From the NCBI GenBank assembly GCA_964590135.1, contig CAZPVX010000002.1, positions 1-64,000 on the forward strand: 64,000 bases of DNA, given 5' to 3'. The notes under the pieces are model-generated. The model saw nothing but the letters and a program-made list of their open reading frames with translations, did no database searches and had not been told where the DNA came from. Positions 17,168 through 25,757 of the stretch are shown here, in pieces (within the stretch, counting starts at the first letter, position 1; every line of letters begins with the position of its first letter). This DNA comes from JBDHWI01 sp964590135 (GTDB lineage Bacteria; Chloroflexota; Anaerolineae; J036; Brachytrichaceae). The position numbers were made by a program, and so were the translations under genes.

Positions 17168-18157
17168 TCACGCAAATTTGAGCGGCTTCGGCGGAGCCGA
17201 CAACGCATCCAGGCGCGCCTGATCTTCTGGCGCAAGCGACCAACCCAGCGCGCCGAGCGCATCATCCACGTGCGCCGGCGTATCCGGCCCGATGATGATC
17301 GACGTGACTGCGGGCTTGTCGAGCAGCCAGCGCAGCGCGACTTGCGCAGGCGTTTTGGCGTGCGCTGCGCCAATCTCAATCAGCGCCTGCACGATCCCAT
17401 CAGCCGCCGGCGTCATGGCGAGATCAAAGTGGCGCGCGTAGGGCTCGCCGGCAGACCACGGCGTGCCGGCCGGCACAGCTTGTCCGCGCCGGAACCGCCC
17501 GCTCAGTAAACCCACCGCCAGCGGCGAATATGTCGCCATGCCAAGCCCGAATTTCGCGCACACCGACGCCAGATCTGGCTCCACTTCCCAGCGGTTGAGC
17601 AGGCTGTATTGATTTTGGGTGGCGACGAAGCGATGCAAGCGCTGCACATCACTGCGCCACAACGCCTCGCACACCTGCCAGGCTGCATAGTTGCAACACC
17701 CGATATAGCGCACTTTGCCCTGATGGATCAGGTCATCCAACGCACGCAAAGTCTCTTCGATGGGGGTGCGGTCGTCGGGCGCGTGCAACCAATACAGATC
17801 GATATGATCTGTGCGCAGCCGGCGCAGACTGCGCTCACACTCGCGCAGGATGTGGTAGCGCGACAGGCCGGCGTCATTTGGGCCGGGCTGATTTTTCACT
17901 GGCGAGCGCACTTTGGTCGCGAGCACCGCGTCGTCGCGCCGGCCCTGCAGCGCCCGCCCCACAATCTCCTCGGAGCGGCCATAGCTGTAGAAATTTGCGG
18001 TGTCGATGAAGTTGACGCCGGCGTCGAGCGCATGATGGACGATCCGCTCGCAGAGTGCGTCATCATGCTCTGCCTTGAACAGGCTGGCGCGAAAGGCTGT
18101 GCCGAGACAGATGCGCGACACCTGCAAGCCGGTGCCGCCGAGAAATGCATATTCCAT
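17168..18157 (-). CDS. Aldo/keto reductase (third copy)
   Basis: A 329-residue aldo/keto reductase with FIDTANFYSYGRSE, VLATKVRSP and DLYWLHAPD carrying the catalytic Asp/Tyr, Lys and His. It belongs to the large group annotated as predicted oxidoreductases (Tas/YghZ-like). The ATG at 18157 follows the SDR stop by a single base (TGA-A-ATG) and has a GGTGGAG ribosome site inside the SDR 3' end, so the two genes are translationally coupled and likely act in one pathway. Confidence 0.85.
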   Translation of the reverse strand: MEYAFLGGTGLQVSRICLGTAFRASLFKAEHDDALCERIVHHALDAGVNFIDTANFYSYGRSEEIVGRALQGRRDDAVLATKVRSPVKNQPGPNDAGLSRYHILRECERSLRRLRTDHIDLYWLHAPDDRTPIEETLRALDDLIHQGKVRYIGCCNYAAWQVCEALWRSDVQRLHRFVATQNQYSLLNRWEVEPDLASVCAKFGLGMATYSPLAVGLLSGRFRRGQAVPAGTPWSAGEPYARHFDLAMTPAADGIVQALIEIGAAHAKTPAQVALRWLLDKPAVTSIIIGPDTPAHVDDALGALGWSLAPEDQARLDALSAPPKPLKFA

Positions 18158-18158
18158 T

Positions 18159-18920
18159 TCAACTCCACCCGCTCGCACCCTTGCAGCTCCAGACGGCGCC
18201 GGTGGTGTAGGTATTGCGCTCCGACGTAAGGAACTCGATGACCTCGGCCACCTCCTCGGCATCGGAGTAACGGCCAATCGGCACACCCGGGTTGTCAAGG
18301 TGCTCCCGCGTGAAGCGCGGCACCACCATCTGCGTCAATGCGCGGCCTGGCTCCACCCCGTTCACGAACACGCCCTCCTTGGGAAAGGCGTTGCCGAGCG
18401 CCATAACCAGCGACCATACCGCGCCTTTGCTCACGCCATACGGCACATTGTGAGTCGCGCCCAGCCGCGCGCTGCTGGTGATGGTGACGCAACGGCCCCA
18501 GCCGCGCTTCAGCATGTGCGGGATGGCAGCCTGATGACAGTAGAAGGCGCCGTTGACATTGACGCGCATGATGTTCTCGAAGTAGGCGCTGGTCATCTCA
18601 AGAAATGGGGTTTCCTTGCCGAAGATGCCGGCGCAGCACACCAGGATGTCGAGCCGGCCGAGCGTGTCCACCGTCTGGCTGACCATCGCGCGCACCTGCG
18701 CCTCGTCGGCCACGTCGGTCTTGATGAACATGGCGCGCCGGCCAAGCGACTGGATCTTTGTCATCGTCTCGCCGGCCTCTGCTTCGCTGAGATCGGCGAT
18801 GACGATGATGCGGCCTTCTTCAGCCAGACGAATGGCGGTTGCGCCGCCGATGCCGCGCGCGCCGCCGGTGATGATCGCGACACGCTCTTCTATGGGTGCT
18901 GCAAAACGGAGATTAGACAT
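18159..18920 (-). CDS. Short-chain dehydrogenase/reductase
   Basis: A 253-residue SDR with TGGARGIG cofactor loop, an Asp (IADLSEAE) after the second strand that points to NAD rather than NADP, CCAG in place of the usual NNAG, and catalytic YGVSK. Substrate unknown. Coupled to the aldo/keto reductase downstream and 67 bases from the alpha-galactosidase upstream on the same strand, so a role in galactoside or polyol oxidation is a reasonable guess. Confidence 0.85.
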   Translation of the reverse strand: MSNLRFAAPIEERVAIITGGARGIGGATAIRLAEEGRIIVIADLSEAEAGETMTKIQSLGRRAMFIKTDVADEAQVRAMVSQTVDTLGRLDILVCCAGIFGKETPFLEMTSAYFENIMRVNVNGAFYCHQAAIPHMLKRGWGRCVTITSSARLGATHNVPYGVSKGAVWSLVMALGNAFPKEGVFVNGVEPGRALTQMVVPRFTREHLDNPGVPIGRYSDAEEVAEVIEFLTSERNTYTTGAVWSCKGASGWS

Positions 18921-18987
18921 GGGAAATCAAGGTTCGAACTTGCAAAGGTCAAAACTTTCGTGCTGCGTCACGGCTCACTGTCGCGGT

Positions 18988-21222
18988 TTATCTCAATTGC
19001 TGGCGGATGTGCAGCGTGCGACTGAAGCCGGCGCCCTGCCGGCCATCATCGGCGATGCCGAGCGTCATCAGCTCATAGCAGCTGGCGCGCAACACTTCCG
19101 CTCCCTGCCGGTCAAATGCGCCATACATCACGTCGGCCTTCAGCCCCTTCAACACCGCCGGCGGACGATGCACGCCGGCACCATGCTCGCGCACTGCCAG
19201 CGAATACACGGCCTCGCTACCGTCCGACAGACAGTATTCAATGACCGAAGCGCCATGATCGCTCAGGTTCTGCAAGCGATACAGGTCGCCATTTTGCACC
19301 ACCGGCCGAATGCGCTTGTAAAAGGCGATGTAGCTCGCATATTCCGCCAGTTCCGCATCGCTCAACTCATTCAGGCTGCTGCCGATGCCCAGAGCGCCGC
19401 GCATGGCAACATCGAAGCGCAGACCCAGTGGGCTCAGGCGATGGGTCAGATGATTCACCGCATGCGTCACCCACGATTCCATCAGGCGCGCCGGATATGC
19501 CAGGCTGTATCCCTCTTGAATGTGAATGCGATCCAGCGCATCGGTGTTGTCGCTTGTCCAGACTTGATCGGTGCGCGCCAGGATGCCGAGATCGATGCGG
19601 CCGCCGCCGCCGGAGCAGCTTTGAATATCGACGCCGGGGTGCTTGCGCCGCAAGTCATCCATGATGCGATACACCCCCTCGACATGCTTGATCCAGATCA
19701 TCTTGCCGGCAACCGATCCTGGCTCACTGCTGTTGCGATTCATGTCCCATTTGATGAAGTCGATTGGGTATTCTGACAGCAGCGCATCCAGCGCAGCGAA
19801 GATATGCGCAACCACCTCGGGCCGGCCAAAATCCAGGATGAGCTGGTTGCGCGCCTCACTGCGCGGTCGGCCAGGGAAGTGCAGCACCCAGTCTGGATGG
19901 GCGCGATACAGATCAGAATTGGGGTTGACCATCTCCGGCTCCACCCACAGGCCGAACTTCATGCCCAGCCGGCGCACCTCATCGATCAACGGCATCAAAC
20001 CATCAGGGAATGCGTCACGCCTGACCGTCCAGTCGCCCAAGCCAGCGTGATCATCGCGGCGCGCGCCGAACCAGCCGTCATCCACGCAGAACAATTCAAC
20101 ACCAACGGCCGCCGCCTTGCGCGCCAGCGCGATCTGGCCGGCCGCGCTGAGATCGAAGTAGGTCGCTTCCCAGCTGTTGTACAGCACAGGGCGATCCGCA
20201 AGCGCGCGTGCCGGCCGCGGCACCACGCGCTCGCGGATGAAAGCGTGCAGCCGCCGGCTTGCGCCGCCCCGCCCTGCATCGCTCACACCGCAAGCGATGG
20301 CCGGTGTGATGTGCTTCTGGCCAGCCGCAAGCTCCAGCTCAAAGTCGAATGGGTTGTAGCCGGCGTGAACGCGCACATCCAGGGTGGCAATCTGCTCGAG
20401 TGTGATGCGCCACGCGCCGCTGTAGGCCAGCGCGCCAAAATACACCGCCCCTGTTTCCTCGCCGGCTTGTCCCGGCATGTTCAGCATGAAGAACGGATTG
20501 GCCGCATGACTGGTCTGCACGGAGCGCCCTTCGATGATGCGCAAGCCTACAGGCAGGCGCTCGCGCTGGATGTTGAACTCATTCGCCCACGCGCCGGCGA
20601 CACTGGTCAACTCGGCACAGCCATTCGGAAAATGCAGCGTGGCGAAGCCGCATACCTCAATCGTGATCGGCGGCGCACCAGCGGGGCCGGTGTGCTCAAG
20701 CTCGCACCAGCGCTCGATGATGTCGTGTTCTGGTGTAAGGCGATAGCACAGCACGACCCGCAACGGCTGCACCGGATCCTGGAGTATCACGCGCAAGGTT
20801 TCGCGCGGCGACTGCACCAGCGCCGGCAGGCCATGCTGTGGCGCAAGGCCGGGCTGCGCATCGCTCACAACCTCATGGCCGGCGTAGCGCAGGCGCGCAT
20901 CGCGGATGGGCAGATGCGGCGCTTCGCCGGCTTGCAGCTGCGCCGGCAGGGCTGCGAAGCTCGCCTTCAGCGTCACTTCGTGATAGCTCACATCGCCAAA
21001 GGTGATCAACTCATCGCGCCGCATCTGCCGCCCAAAGGTCGCCAACCTGCTGAAATCGTCATCACCCCGCTCGCCGCTGATGAGCAGCGTTTGATGCAGA
21101 TCGCCGGCGCGCACGCCCCAGCCCAGATGCACAAGGCAGCCTTCGCGGTTGACCTGCATGGCGTAGTAACTGGTCTTGAGGACGAGATTGAAAGTCTTTG
21201 TGCTTTGATTGAAGTGGATCAT
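18988..21222 (-). CDS. Alpha-galactosidase, GH36 family
   Basis: About 744 residues. An N-terminal beta-sandwich is followed by a TIM barrel with the GH36 signatures: nucleophile Asp in IKWDMNR (about residue 491), the GGGGRID strand, and acid/base Asp in WTSDNTD (about 556), plus FCVDDGWFG and GLWVEPEMV. GH36 enzymes hydrolyse terminal alpha-galactosides such as melibiose and raffinose. No signal peptide, so it is probably cytosolic and acts on imported oligosaccharides, although no transporter is adjacent. I chose ATG 21222 because the sequence before it is not family-like. Confidence 0.9.
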   Translation of the reverse strand: MIHFNQSTKTFNLVLKTSYYAMQVNREGCLVHLGWGVRAGDLHQTLLISGERGDDDFSRLATFGRQMRRDELITFGDVSYHEVTLKASFAALPAQLQAGEAPHLPIRDARLRYAGHEVVSDAQPGLAPQHGLPALVQSPRETLRVILQDPVQPLRVVLCYRLTPEHDIIERWCELEHTGPAGAPPITIEVCGFATLHFPNGCAELTSVAGAWANEFNIQRERLPVGLRIIEGRSVQTSHAANPFFMLNMPGQAGEETGAVYFGALAYSGAWRITLEQIATLDVRVHAGYNPFDFELELAAGQKHITPAIACGVSDAGRGGASRRLHAFIRERVVPRPARALADRPVLYNSWEATYFDLSAAGQIALARKAAAVGVELFCVDDGWFGARRDDHAGLGDWTVRRDAFPDGLMPLIDEVRRLGMKFGLWVEPEMVNPNSDLYRAHPDWVLHFPGRPRSEARNQLILDFGRPEVVAHIFAALDALLSEYPIDFIKWDMNRNSSEPGSVAGKMIWIKHVEGVYRIMDDLRRKHPGVDIQSCSGGGGRIDLGILARTDQVWTSDNTDALDRIHIQEGYSLAYPARLMESWVTHAVNHLTHRLSPLGLRFDVAMRGALGIGSSLNELSDAELAEYASYIAFYKRIRPVVQNGDLYRLQNLSDHGASVIEYCLSDGSEAVYSLAVREHGAGVHRPPAVLKGLKADVMYGAFDRQGAEVLRASCYELMTLGIADDGRQGAGFSRTLHIRQQLR

Positions 21223-21251
21223 GTTGCAATCAGCCGATGGGTTCTGCCGTC

Positions 21252-22133
21252 TCAAAAATCCAGCACCGTGATGCCCAACTCGCGCGCAGTTGCATGAAAC
21301 AGCGCGCTCACCTGCGGCAACTCCTCGGTGGTATTGCCCTCGGCAATGACGGGAAACTCCGGCGAGAGCGCCTCGATGCGCGCAAACAGCGTCTTGAAGT
21401 CGACCATGCCCCTGCCTGGACAGCCCTGATCGACGCGCACGTTCAGATGATTCACCGGCCACGCATCTTTGGCGTGGCAACTGATGATGTGCTTGCCCAG
21501 CAAGTCAAAGTCGTCATTGATCGCCGCCGGCGTGTCATATACCGTCTTCAGCGTCAGCCAGTTGGCGCTGTCATAGTCGCTGCGCACCCAGAGCGAATCA
21601 ACCTCATCCAGCACCTCGGCAGTCACCTCAGCACAATCCAGCGTAACGGTCTGTGCGCCTTCGAGGCTGAGATACACGCCAGCGTCTTCGGCAGCCGCTG
21701 CGCACTCCTTCAAGGTTTTCACCAATTGCCGGCGCGCCTGGGCTGTCCAGTTTGCGGGATGCGGCCACCACATGCTGCCATGATCGCCCACCGTGCCGGC
21801 CATCGAGCCGGGGCCCGTGTCGATGCCGCGCGCGCCCAGCCAGCCGGCCAGTTGCAGCGCCGCTCGAATCACCCGCACCGCCTCAGCGCGCGCGCTTTCA
21901 TCTGGGTGAATCATGTTCTGCCAGAAGCCGGTGGCCTGATACAGTCGGATGCCCTCGCCGGCAATCACATCCCTGGCACGCTGCGCCGTGTGTCGCGGCG
22001 TGTGCAAGGGATGATTGGCACTGAAGCGGGTGAAGATGCCGCTGAAACCCAGTTCGCGCACGCGCCTGCACATCGCCGGTGTCACATCGTTCATGTCTGC
22101 GGGCAAAAAGCAGCCGCACATTCCAAATCGCAT
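21252..22133 (-). CDS. Sugar phosphate isomerase/epimerase family protein
   Basis: A 293-residue TIM-barrel protein of the xylose-isomerase-like family. Metal-ligand segments include YLSLEGAQTV (Glu), VRSDYDSANW (Asp), ISCHAKDAW (His) and VIAEGNTT (Glu). Unlike the member at 3449-4294 it has the CHAKD motif followed by a GRGMVDF turn, typical of hexose or inositol-pathway isomerases. The substrate is not identifiable. It lies 29 bases upstream of the alpha-galactosidase and 78 bases after the dioxygenase-like gene on the same strand. Confidence 0.82.
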   Translation of the reverse strand: MRFGMCGCFLPADMNDVTPAMCRRVRELGFSGIFTRFSANHPLHTPRHTAQRARDVIAGEGIRLYQATGFWQNMIHPDESARAEAVRVIRAALQLAGWLGARGIDTGPGSMAGTVGDHGSMWWPHPANWTAQARRQLVKTLKECAAAAEDAGVYLSLEGAQTVTLDCAEVTAEVLDEVDSLWVRSDYDSANWLTLKTVYDTPAAINDDFDLLGKHIISCHAKDAWPVNHLNVRVDQGCPGRGMVDFKTLFARIEALSPEFPVIAEGNTTEELPQVSALFHATARELGITVLDF

Positions 22134-22211
22134 GATGAAGAAGTCTCTCGCAAAGGCGTGAGCCGCAAAGAAACCCGTGACGGCTCAGCGCCTTTGCGAA
22201 TGATGGATGTT

Positions 22212-23024
22212 TCAGTTCAAATCGAAATGCGGTCGCAGCGCGCCAGGCTCTATCGGATCCTCTTTGCGCTGGTATCGGTTGTCAGTCGACAGCCGCATAC
22301 GATTGCCCGTCAGATTGGGCATTGCCTTGTGGATGGTAAAGGCATGGAAGAACAGCGCATCCCCTGGCTCGAACGCGGTGGTATGCCACTCTGGCGCTTC
22401 TGGCTTCGCCAGTTCATCAGGATACACGCCGCGCCCGCCGACTGAGCCTTGAACATTCGCGGTGTGCTCTATGAAGCCAAGCCGCTGCGAGCCAGGCCAC
22501 ACGGCCAGTCCGCCAAGTTCGATCGGCACAGCGCCTAGCGGCATCCAGCACGAATACGTCTCCACTGCGCCGCGAATGTAAAAGTGATCCTGGTGCGCCG
22601 GCGTCGTCGCCTCCACATAGTTCGGGAAAGTCATGCGGCCGATGCGGCGCGGGTGGATGAAGGCTTCCGGCGTGTCAAGCAGCTTGTTTGCAATGGCCAT
22701 GAGGGCGGGGTGCGCCGGCAGATTGAAAAAATCCGGCAACTTCAGCACCTTGCGATACACCGCCATGTAATCGGCCTTGCCCTCCATCGTCGGCGGGTAG
22801 TTCGGGTTGGCATAGCCGTCCATCATGTCGTGCGACGGATCCAGCCAGCCGGCGTCGCGCTGCATCTCCAGAATCTGCCGGCGCACATTCAGGATGACAT
22901 CTTCCGGCACGACGCGGCGGAAGAACAGATAGCCGCGCTCAGCCATCTCGGCGCGCATCGCCGGCGCGTCAAGATTTGGATCGCTCTCAATAAAAGGTTT
23001 GTAGGTCTCGCTTGTCTGGCTCAT
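22212..23024 (-). CDS. Phytanoyl-CoA dioxygenase (PhyH) family protein
   Basis: A 270-residue Fe(II)/2-oxoglutarate oxygenase. The facial triad is visible: His144-x-Asp146 (PAHQDHF) and His232 (FTIHKAMPN); Arg242 would bind 2-oxoglutarate. Bacterial PhyH-like proteins hydroxylate many small molecules, and those beside sugar isomerases are uncharacterised. It is first in the minus-strand cluster running down to 18988, divergent from the DUF1405 gene, with a CGCAATT/AATTGCG dyad (23067-23097) in the intergenic region. Confidence 0.85.
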   Translation of the reverse strand: MSQTSETYKPFIESDPNLDAPAMRAEMAERGYLFFRRVVPEDVILNVRRQILEMQRDAGWLDPSHDMMDGYANPNYPPTMEGKADYMAVYRKVLKLPDFFNLPAHPALMAIANKLLDTPEAFIHPRRIGRMTFPNYVEATTPAHQDHFYIRGAVETYSCWMPLGAVPIELGGLAVWPGSQRLGFIEHTANVQGSVGGRGVYPDELAKPEAPEWHTTAFEPGDALFFHAFTIHKAMPNLTGNRMRLSTDNRYQRKEDPIEPGALRPHFDLN

Positions 23025-23066
23025 GATGATTGCCTCTCGTGTAACTCCACGCGCAGCGCGCGTTTG

Positions 23067-23097
23067 CGCAATTAGCGCCGCGCACCCGCCAATTGCG
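23067..23097. promoter_or_regulatory. Inverted repeat between divergent genes
   Basis: CGCAATT (23067-23073) and AATTGCG (23091-23097) form a 7-base dyad separated by 17 bases, between the divergent PhyH and DUF1405 genes. It could be an operator; nothing else supports it. Confidence 0.25.
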
Positions 23098-23188
23098 ATT
23101 CTAGGGGTGGTGACGATTCATGCAACTGCAAGCATTTCGCTGCATGATGTGCGCTATCATCTTGAGGCCTGACCGTTTTTCATCAACC

Positions 23189-23872
23189 ATGAAAATCATC
23201 CGCGCATTCAGCGATGCATTCATCCAATCGAGGCTGCTGGTGTGGCTGGCATTTGCCGGCTGCATGTTTGCCTTCGTCATTGGCACGTGGGGCTGGTATG
23301 GCAGCTTCTTTGCCGAGGTGAACGCTCCGCTATGGGCATATCCGTTCATCCCGGATTGCCCTTTGGCCGCCGGCTTGTTCGGCGTCGCAATCCTGCTCAT
23401 GCACTACAAGCGCGGCAGCAACCTCTTCAACCAGCTTACGGCTGTGTTTTGCATCAAGTATGGCGTGTGGACGATGTCATTCTGGGCGCTATATTGGGCG
23501 CGCACCGGCAATATCGAATTGAGCAGCCTGTTCAGCGGTCCGGTCATGTTCGTGACGCATCTCGGCCTGCTCGTCATGGGTTTGCTGCTGCTGCAATACG
23601 TTCGGCCAAACGTGCGCGATTCAGCCATCACGCTCATCTGGTTCGTGGCAAGCGACCTGGTGGATTACCTGCCAATTGCGCCCGGCCGCATCGGCGGCTT
23701 TGGCTTCTATCCGCCACTGCCGGCAATCAACGGCGATGTGACTGCATTGGTGCCGGCGATGCTGCTCAACGCGGTGGTGATGACCTGGCTGACAGCCGGC
23801 GGGTTGCTGCTGCGCGCGATCAGGCATCAGCGCCGCGCAACTGCGTCAGCCATGCCAGCGCCGACCAGATAA
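23189..23872 (+). CDS. DUF1405 (YpjA-like) integral membrane protein
   Basis: A 227-residue membrane protein with about six to seven hydrophobic segments. Segments GTWGWYG, PFIPDCPLAAG and VASDLVDYLPIAPG match the DUF1405 family (B. subtilis YpjA), whose function is unknown. Chosen start: ATG 23189 (MKIIRAFSDAF), where the family normally begins; the open frame upstream to 23120 has no membrane-protein character. It faces murA tail to tail. Confidence 0.72.
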   Translation: MKIIRAFSDAFIQSRLLVWLAFAGCMFAFVIGTWGWYGSFFAEVNAPLWAYPFIPDCPLAAGLFGVAILLMHYKRGSNLFNQLTAVFCIKYGVWTMSFWALYWARTGNIELSSLFSGPVMFVTHLGLLVMGLLLLQYVRPNVRDSAITLIWFVASDLVDYLPIAPGRIGGFGFYPPLPAINGDVTALVPAMLLNAVVMTWLTAGGLLLRAIRHQRRATASAMPAPTR

Positions 23873-23927
23873 CCAGCCCAACGCAGGTCGCAAATACCTC
23901 CCTGCCTTTGCCTCTTTGCAGCCTGCG

Positions 23928-25229
23928 TTACGTGGAGATCCTGTTTTCGCGTCGCTCGATCTTCGCGCCGATGCTGCGCAACTTCGTCTCGAAACGCTCA
24001 TAGCCGCGGTCGATCTGCTGCGCATTCATGATCACGCTGGTGCCATCAGCGCACAGCGCGGCAATGACCAGCGCAACGCCGGCGCGGATGTCGGGACTTT
24101 GCACGCGATCGGCGTGCAGCCGGCTTGGCCCCTGCACCACGCAGCGATGAGGATCGCACAGCACAATGCGCGCGCCCATGCTGATGAGCTTGTCCACCCA
24201 GAATAGCCGGCTCTCAAACATCTTCTCGTGGAACAGCACTGTGCCTTCAGCCTGCGTCGCAGCGACGATGGCCGAGCTCATCGCGTCGGCGGGGAATGCC
24301 GGCCATGGCATGTCATCAATCTTGGGCATGTAGCCATCAAATTCTGGCTCAACGACCAGGCGCTGATTGCCGGGCACGAACACATCATTGCCGCGTATTT
24401 CGAAGCGGATGCCGATGCGGCGCAGCATCAGCTGCGTCATGCCCAGATGTTCGGGGCTGGCGTCGCGAATGAGCAGGCCGCGGTCGTCGGCGCACAGCGC
24501 GCCCATCACGATGAAGCTGGAGACCTCGATGTTGTCTGCGCCAATGGTGAACTCGCCGCCGCGCAGCCGGTCGCGACCCTGAATCACCAACGTGTTGGTG
24601 CCGATGTTCTCGATGCGCAGCCCCATCTGCTCCAAAGAGCGGCACAGGTCTTGCACGTGCGGCTCGCTCGCCGCGTTGCGCAGAATGGTCGTGCCTTTCG
24701 CCATCGCAGCCGCCATGATGGCATTTTCGGTGGCCGTCACGCTAGCCTCATCCAGCAGAATGTCCGCGCCGGTCAAGCCGTCGGCGTTCAGGTGAAAATC
24801 GCCGTTCATGCCAATGTCAGCACCCAGGGCGCTGAAGGCGAGGAAGTGCGTGTCGAGCCGGCGCCGGCCAATGATATCGCCGCCTGGTGGCGGCAGGCGA
24901 ATCTCACCCAGGCGGGTAAGCATGGGGCCGGCGAGCAGGATGCTGGCGCGGATGTCGCGACACATCTGTGGGTCAAGCTTGCTGGGGTTTATATTCGCCG
25001 CGCAGAGTTGCGCGCTGTTCTCGCCCACCCACTCCGCCGTCACCCCCAGCGATTGCAACAGTTGCAACATGACCTGCACGTCACGGATGCGTGGCAGGTT
25101 GTGAAAAGTGATTGGCTCGTCGGTCAGAATGCAACTGGCCAGCAACGGAAGGGCGGCATTCTTGTTGCCCGAGGCCTTCACTTCGCCAGACAGTTTCGCG
25201 CCGCCTTCGATGATGAATTCAGAATTCAT
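23928..25229 (-). CDS. murA: UDP-N-acetylglucosamine 1-carboxyvinyltransferase MurA, Asp variant
   Basis: A 433-residue EPSP-synthase-fold enzyme that transfers enolpyruvate to UDP-GlcNAc, the first committed step of peptidoglycan synthesis. Family motifs are present: KASGNKNAALP at the N-terminus, RDIRASILLAGP, PAFPADAMSS and the C-terminal RGYERFETKLRSIGA. In the active-site loop PPGGDIIGRR, Asp118 replaces the usual Cys. Asp variants are known in mycobacteria and Chlamydia and confer fosfomycin resistance. The ATG overlaps the stop of the CBS-domain gene (25226-25229), so the pair is coupled. Confidence 0.92.
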   Translation of the reverse strand: MNSEFIIEGGAKLSGEVKASGNKNAALPLLASCILTDEPITFHNLPRIRDVQVMLQLLQSLGVTAEWVGENSAQLCAANINPSKLDPQMCRDIRASILLAGPMLTRLGEIRLPPPGGDIIGRRRLDTHFLAFSALGADIGMNGDFHLNADGLTGADILLDEASVTATENAIMAAAMAKGTTILRNAASEPHVQDLCRSLEQMGLRIENIGTNTLVIQGRDRLRGGEFTIGADNIEVSSFIVMGALCADDRGLLIRDASPEHLGMTQLMLRRIGIRFEIRGNDVFVPGNQRLVVEPEFDGYMPKIDDMPWPAFPADAMSSAIVAATQAEGTVLFHEKMFESRLFWVDKLISMGARIVLCDPHRCVVQGPSRLHADRVQSPDIRAGVALVIAALCADGTSVIMNAQQIDRGYERFETKLRSIGAKIERRENRIST

Positions 25230-25633
25230 TCGCTGTCCTTCATCATATCGCGCACCAGATCGCCCATCGAAAGGATGCCGACAGGATTGCAAGCGTCGTC
25301 ATCATCAACAACGACGATGCGGTGGATGTGATTTTGCACCATCGTCTTGGCTGCCGCCGACAGCGTATCCACTGGCTTCACAGTCAACACAGCGCGCGTC
25401 ATCACTTCGGATACGGTGAGTCTGCGCCAGGCGTCCTGATCGGCATTCTCAAGCCGCGCATTCACCAAATCGCTCTGCGAGAGGATGCCGCGCAAACCGC
25501 AATCAGAATCGGTGATCACCAAAGCGCGCACGCCGCGCTGCGCCATCAAGCGCGCCGCATCCGGCAATGCAACATCCTCAGGACATGTCACGACGCCCTT
25601 GTGCATGACGTCTTGAACCAGCTTCTCGCTCAT
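25226..25633 (-). CDS. Two-CBS-domain protein
   Basis: A 135-residue protein made only of a CBS pair: the first repeat (VQDVMHKGVVTCPEDVALPD to RGILSQSDL) and the second (VSEVMTRAVLTVKPVDTL to VGILSMGDLVRDMM). CBS pairs bind adenosine nucleotides and usually sense energy or second messengers. Start ATG 25633 (MSEKLVQDVM) fits the domain boundary. Its stop overlaps the murA start, an unusual partnership suggesting that the two proteins are made in fixed ratio; a regulatory link to MurA is inference. Confidence 0.85.
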   Translation of the reverse strand: MSEKLVQDVMHKGVVTCPEDVALPDAARLMAQRGVRALVITDSDCGLRGILSQSDLVNARLENADQDAWRRLTVSEVMTRAVLTVKPVDTLSAAAKTMVQNHIHRIVVVDDDDACNPVGILSMGDLVRDMMKDSE

Positions 25634-25692
25634 GATCGCTCCAGCGTTACGGCGCATCCTGGCGCCGGCGCATATGGATTTTAGTTGCGCCG

Positions 25693-25738
25693 CAAAAGCA
25701 GGGGCAAGCTCGTCGAGCCTGCCCCGCTGTTTATTTTT
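25693..25738 (-). terminator. Rho-independent terminator after the pdh operon
   Basis: Between 25698 and 25728 GC-rich arms (GGGGCA-GCTC and GAGC-TGCCCC, GTC loop) fold into a strong hairpin. On the minus strand it is followed by CTTTTGC, and on the plus strand by TTTATTTTT. It lies 20 bases after the pdhC stop. Confidence 0.75.
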
Positions 25739-25757
25739 GGTCTGATCGGCCAGGCAA

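Noticed and set aside
23880..23929. Inverted repeat AACGCAGG/CCTGCGTT at the end of murA, considered as a terminator.
   Set aside because: The loop is 34 bases, there is no T-run, and one arm overlaps the murA stop codon.
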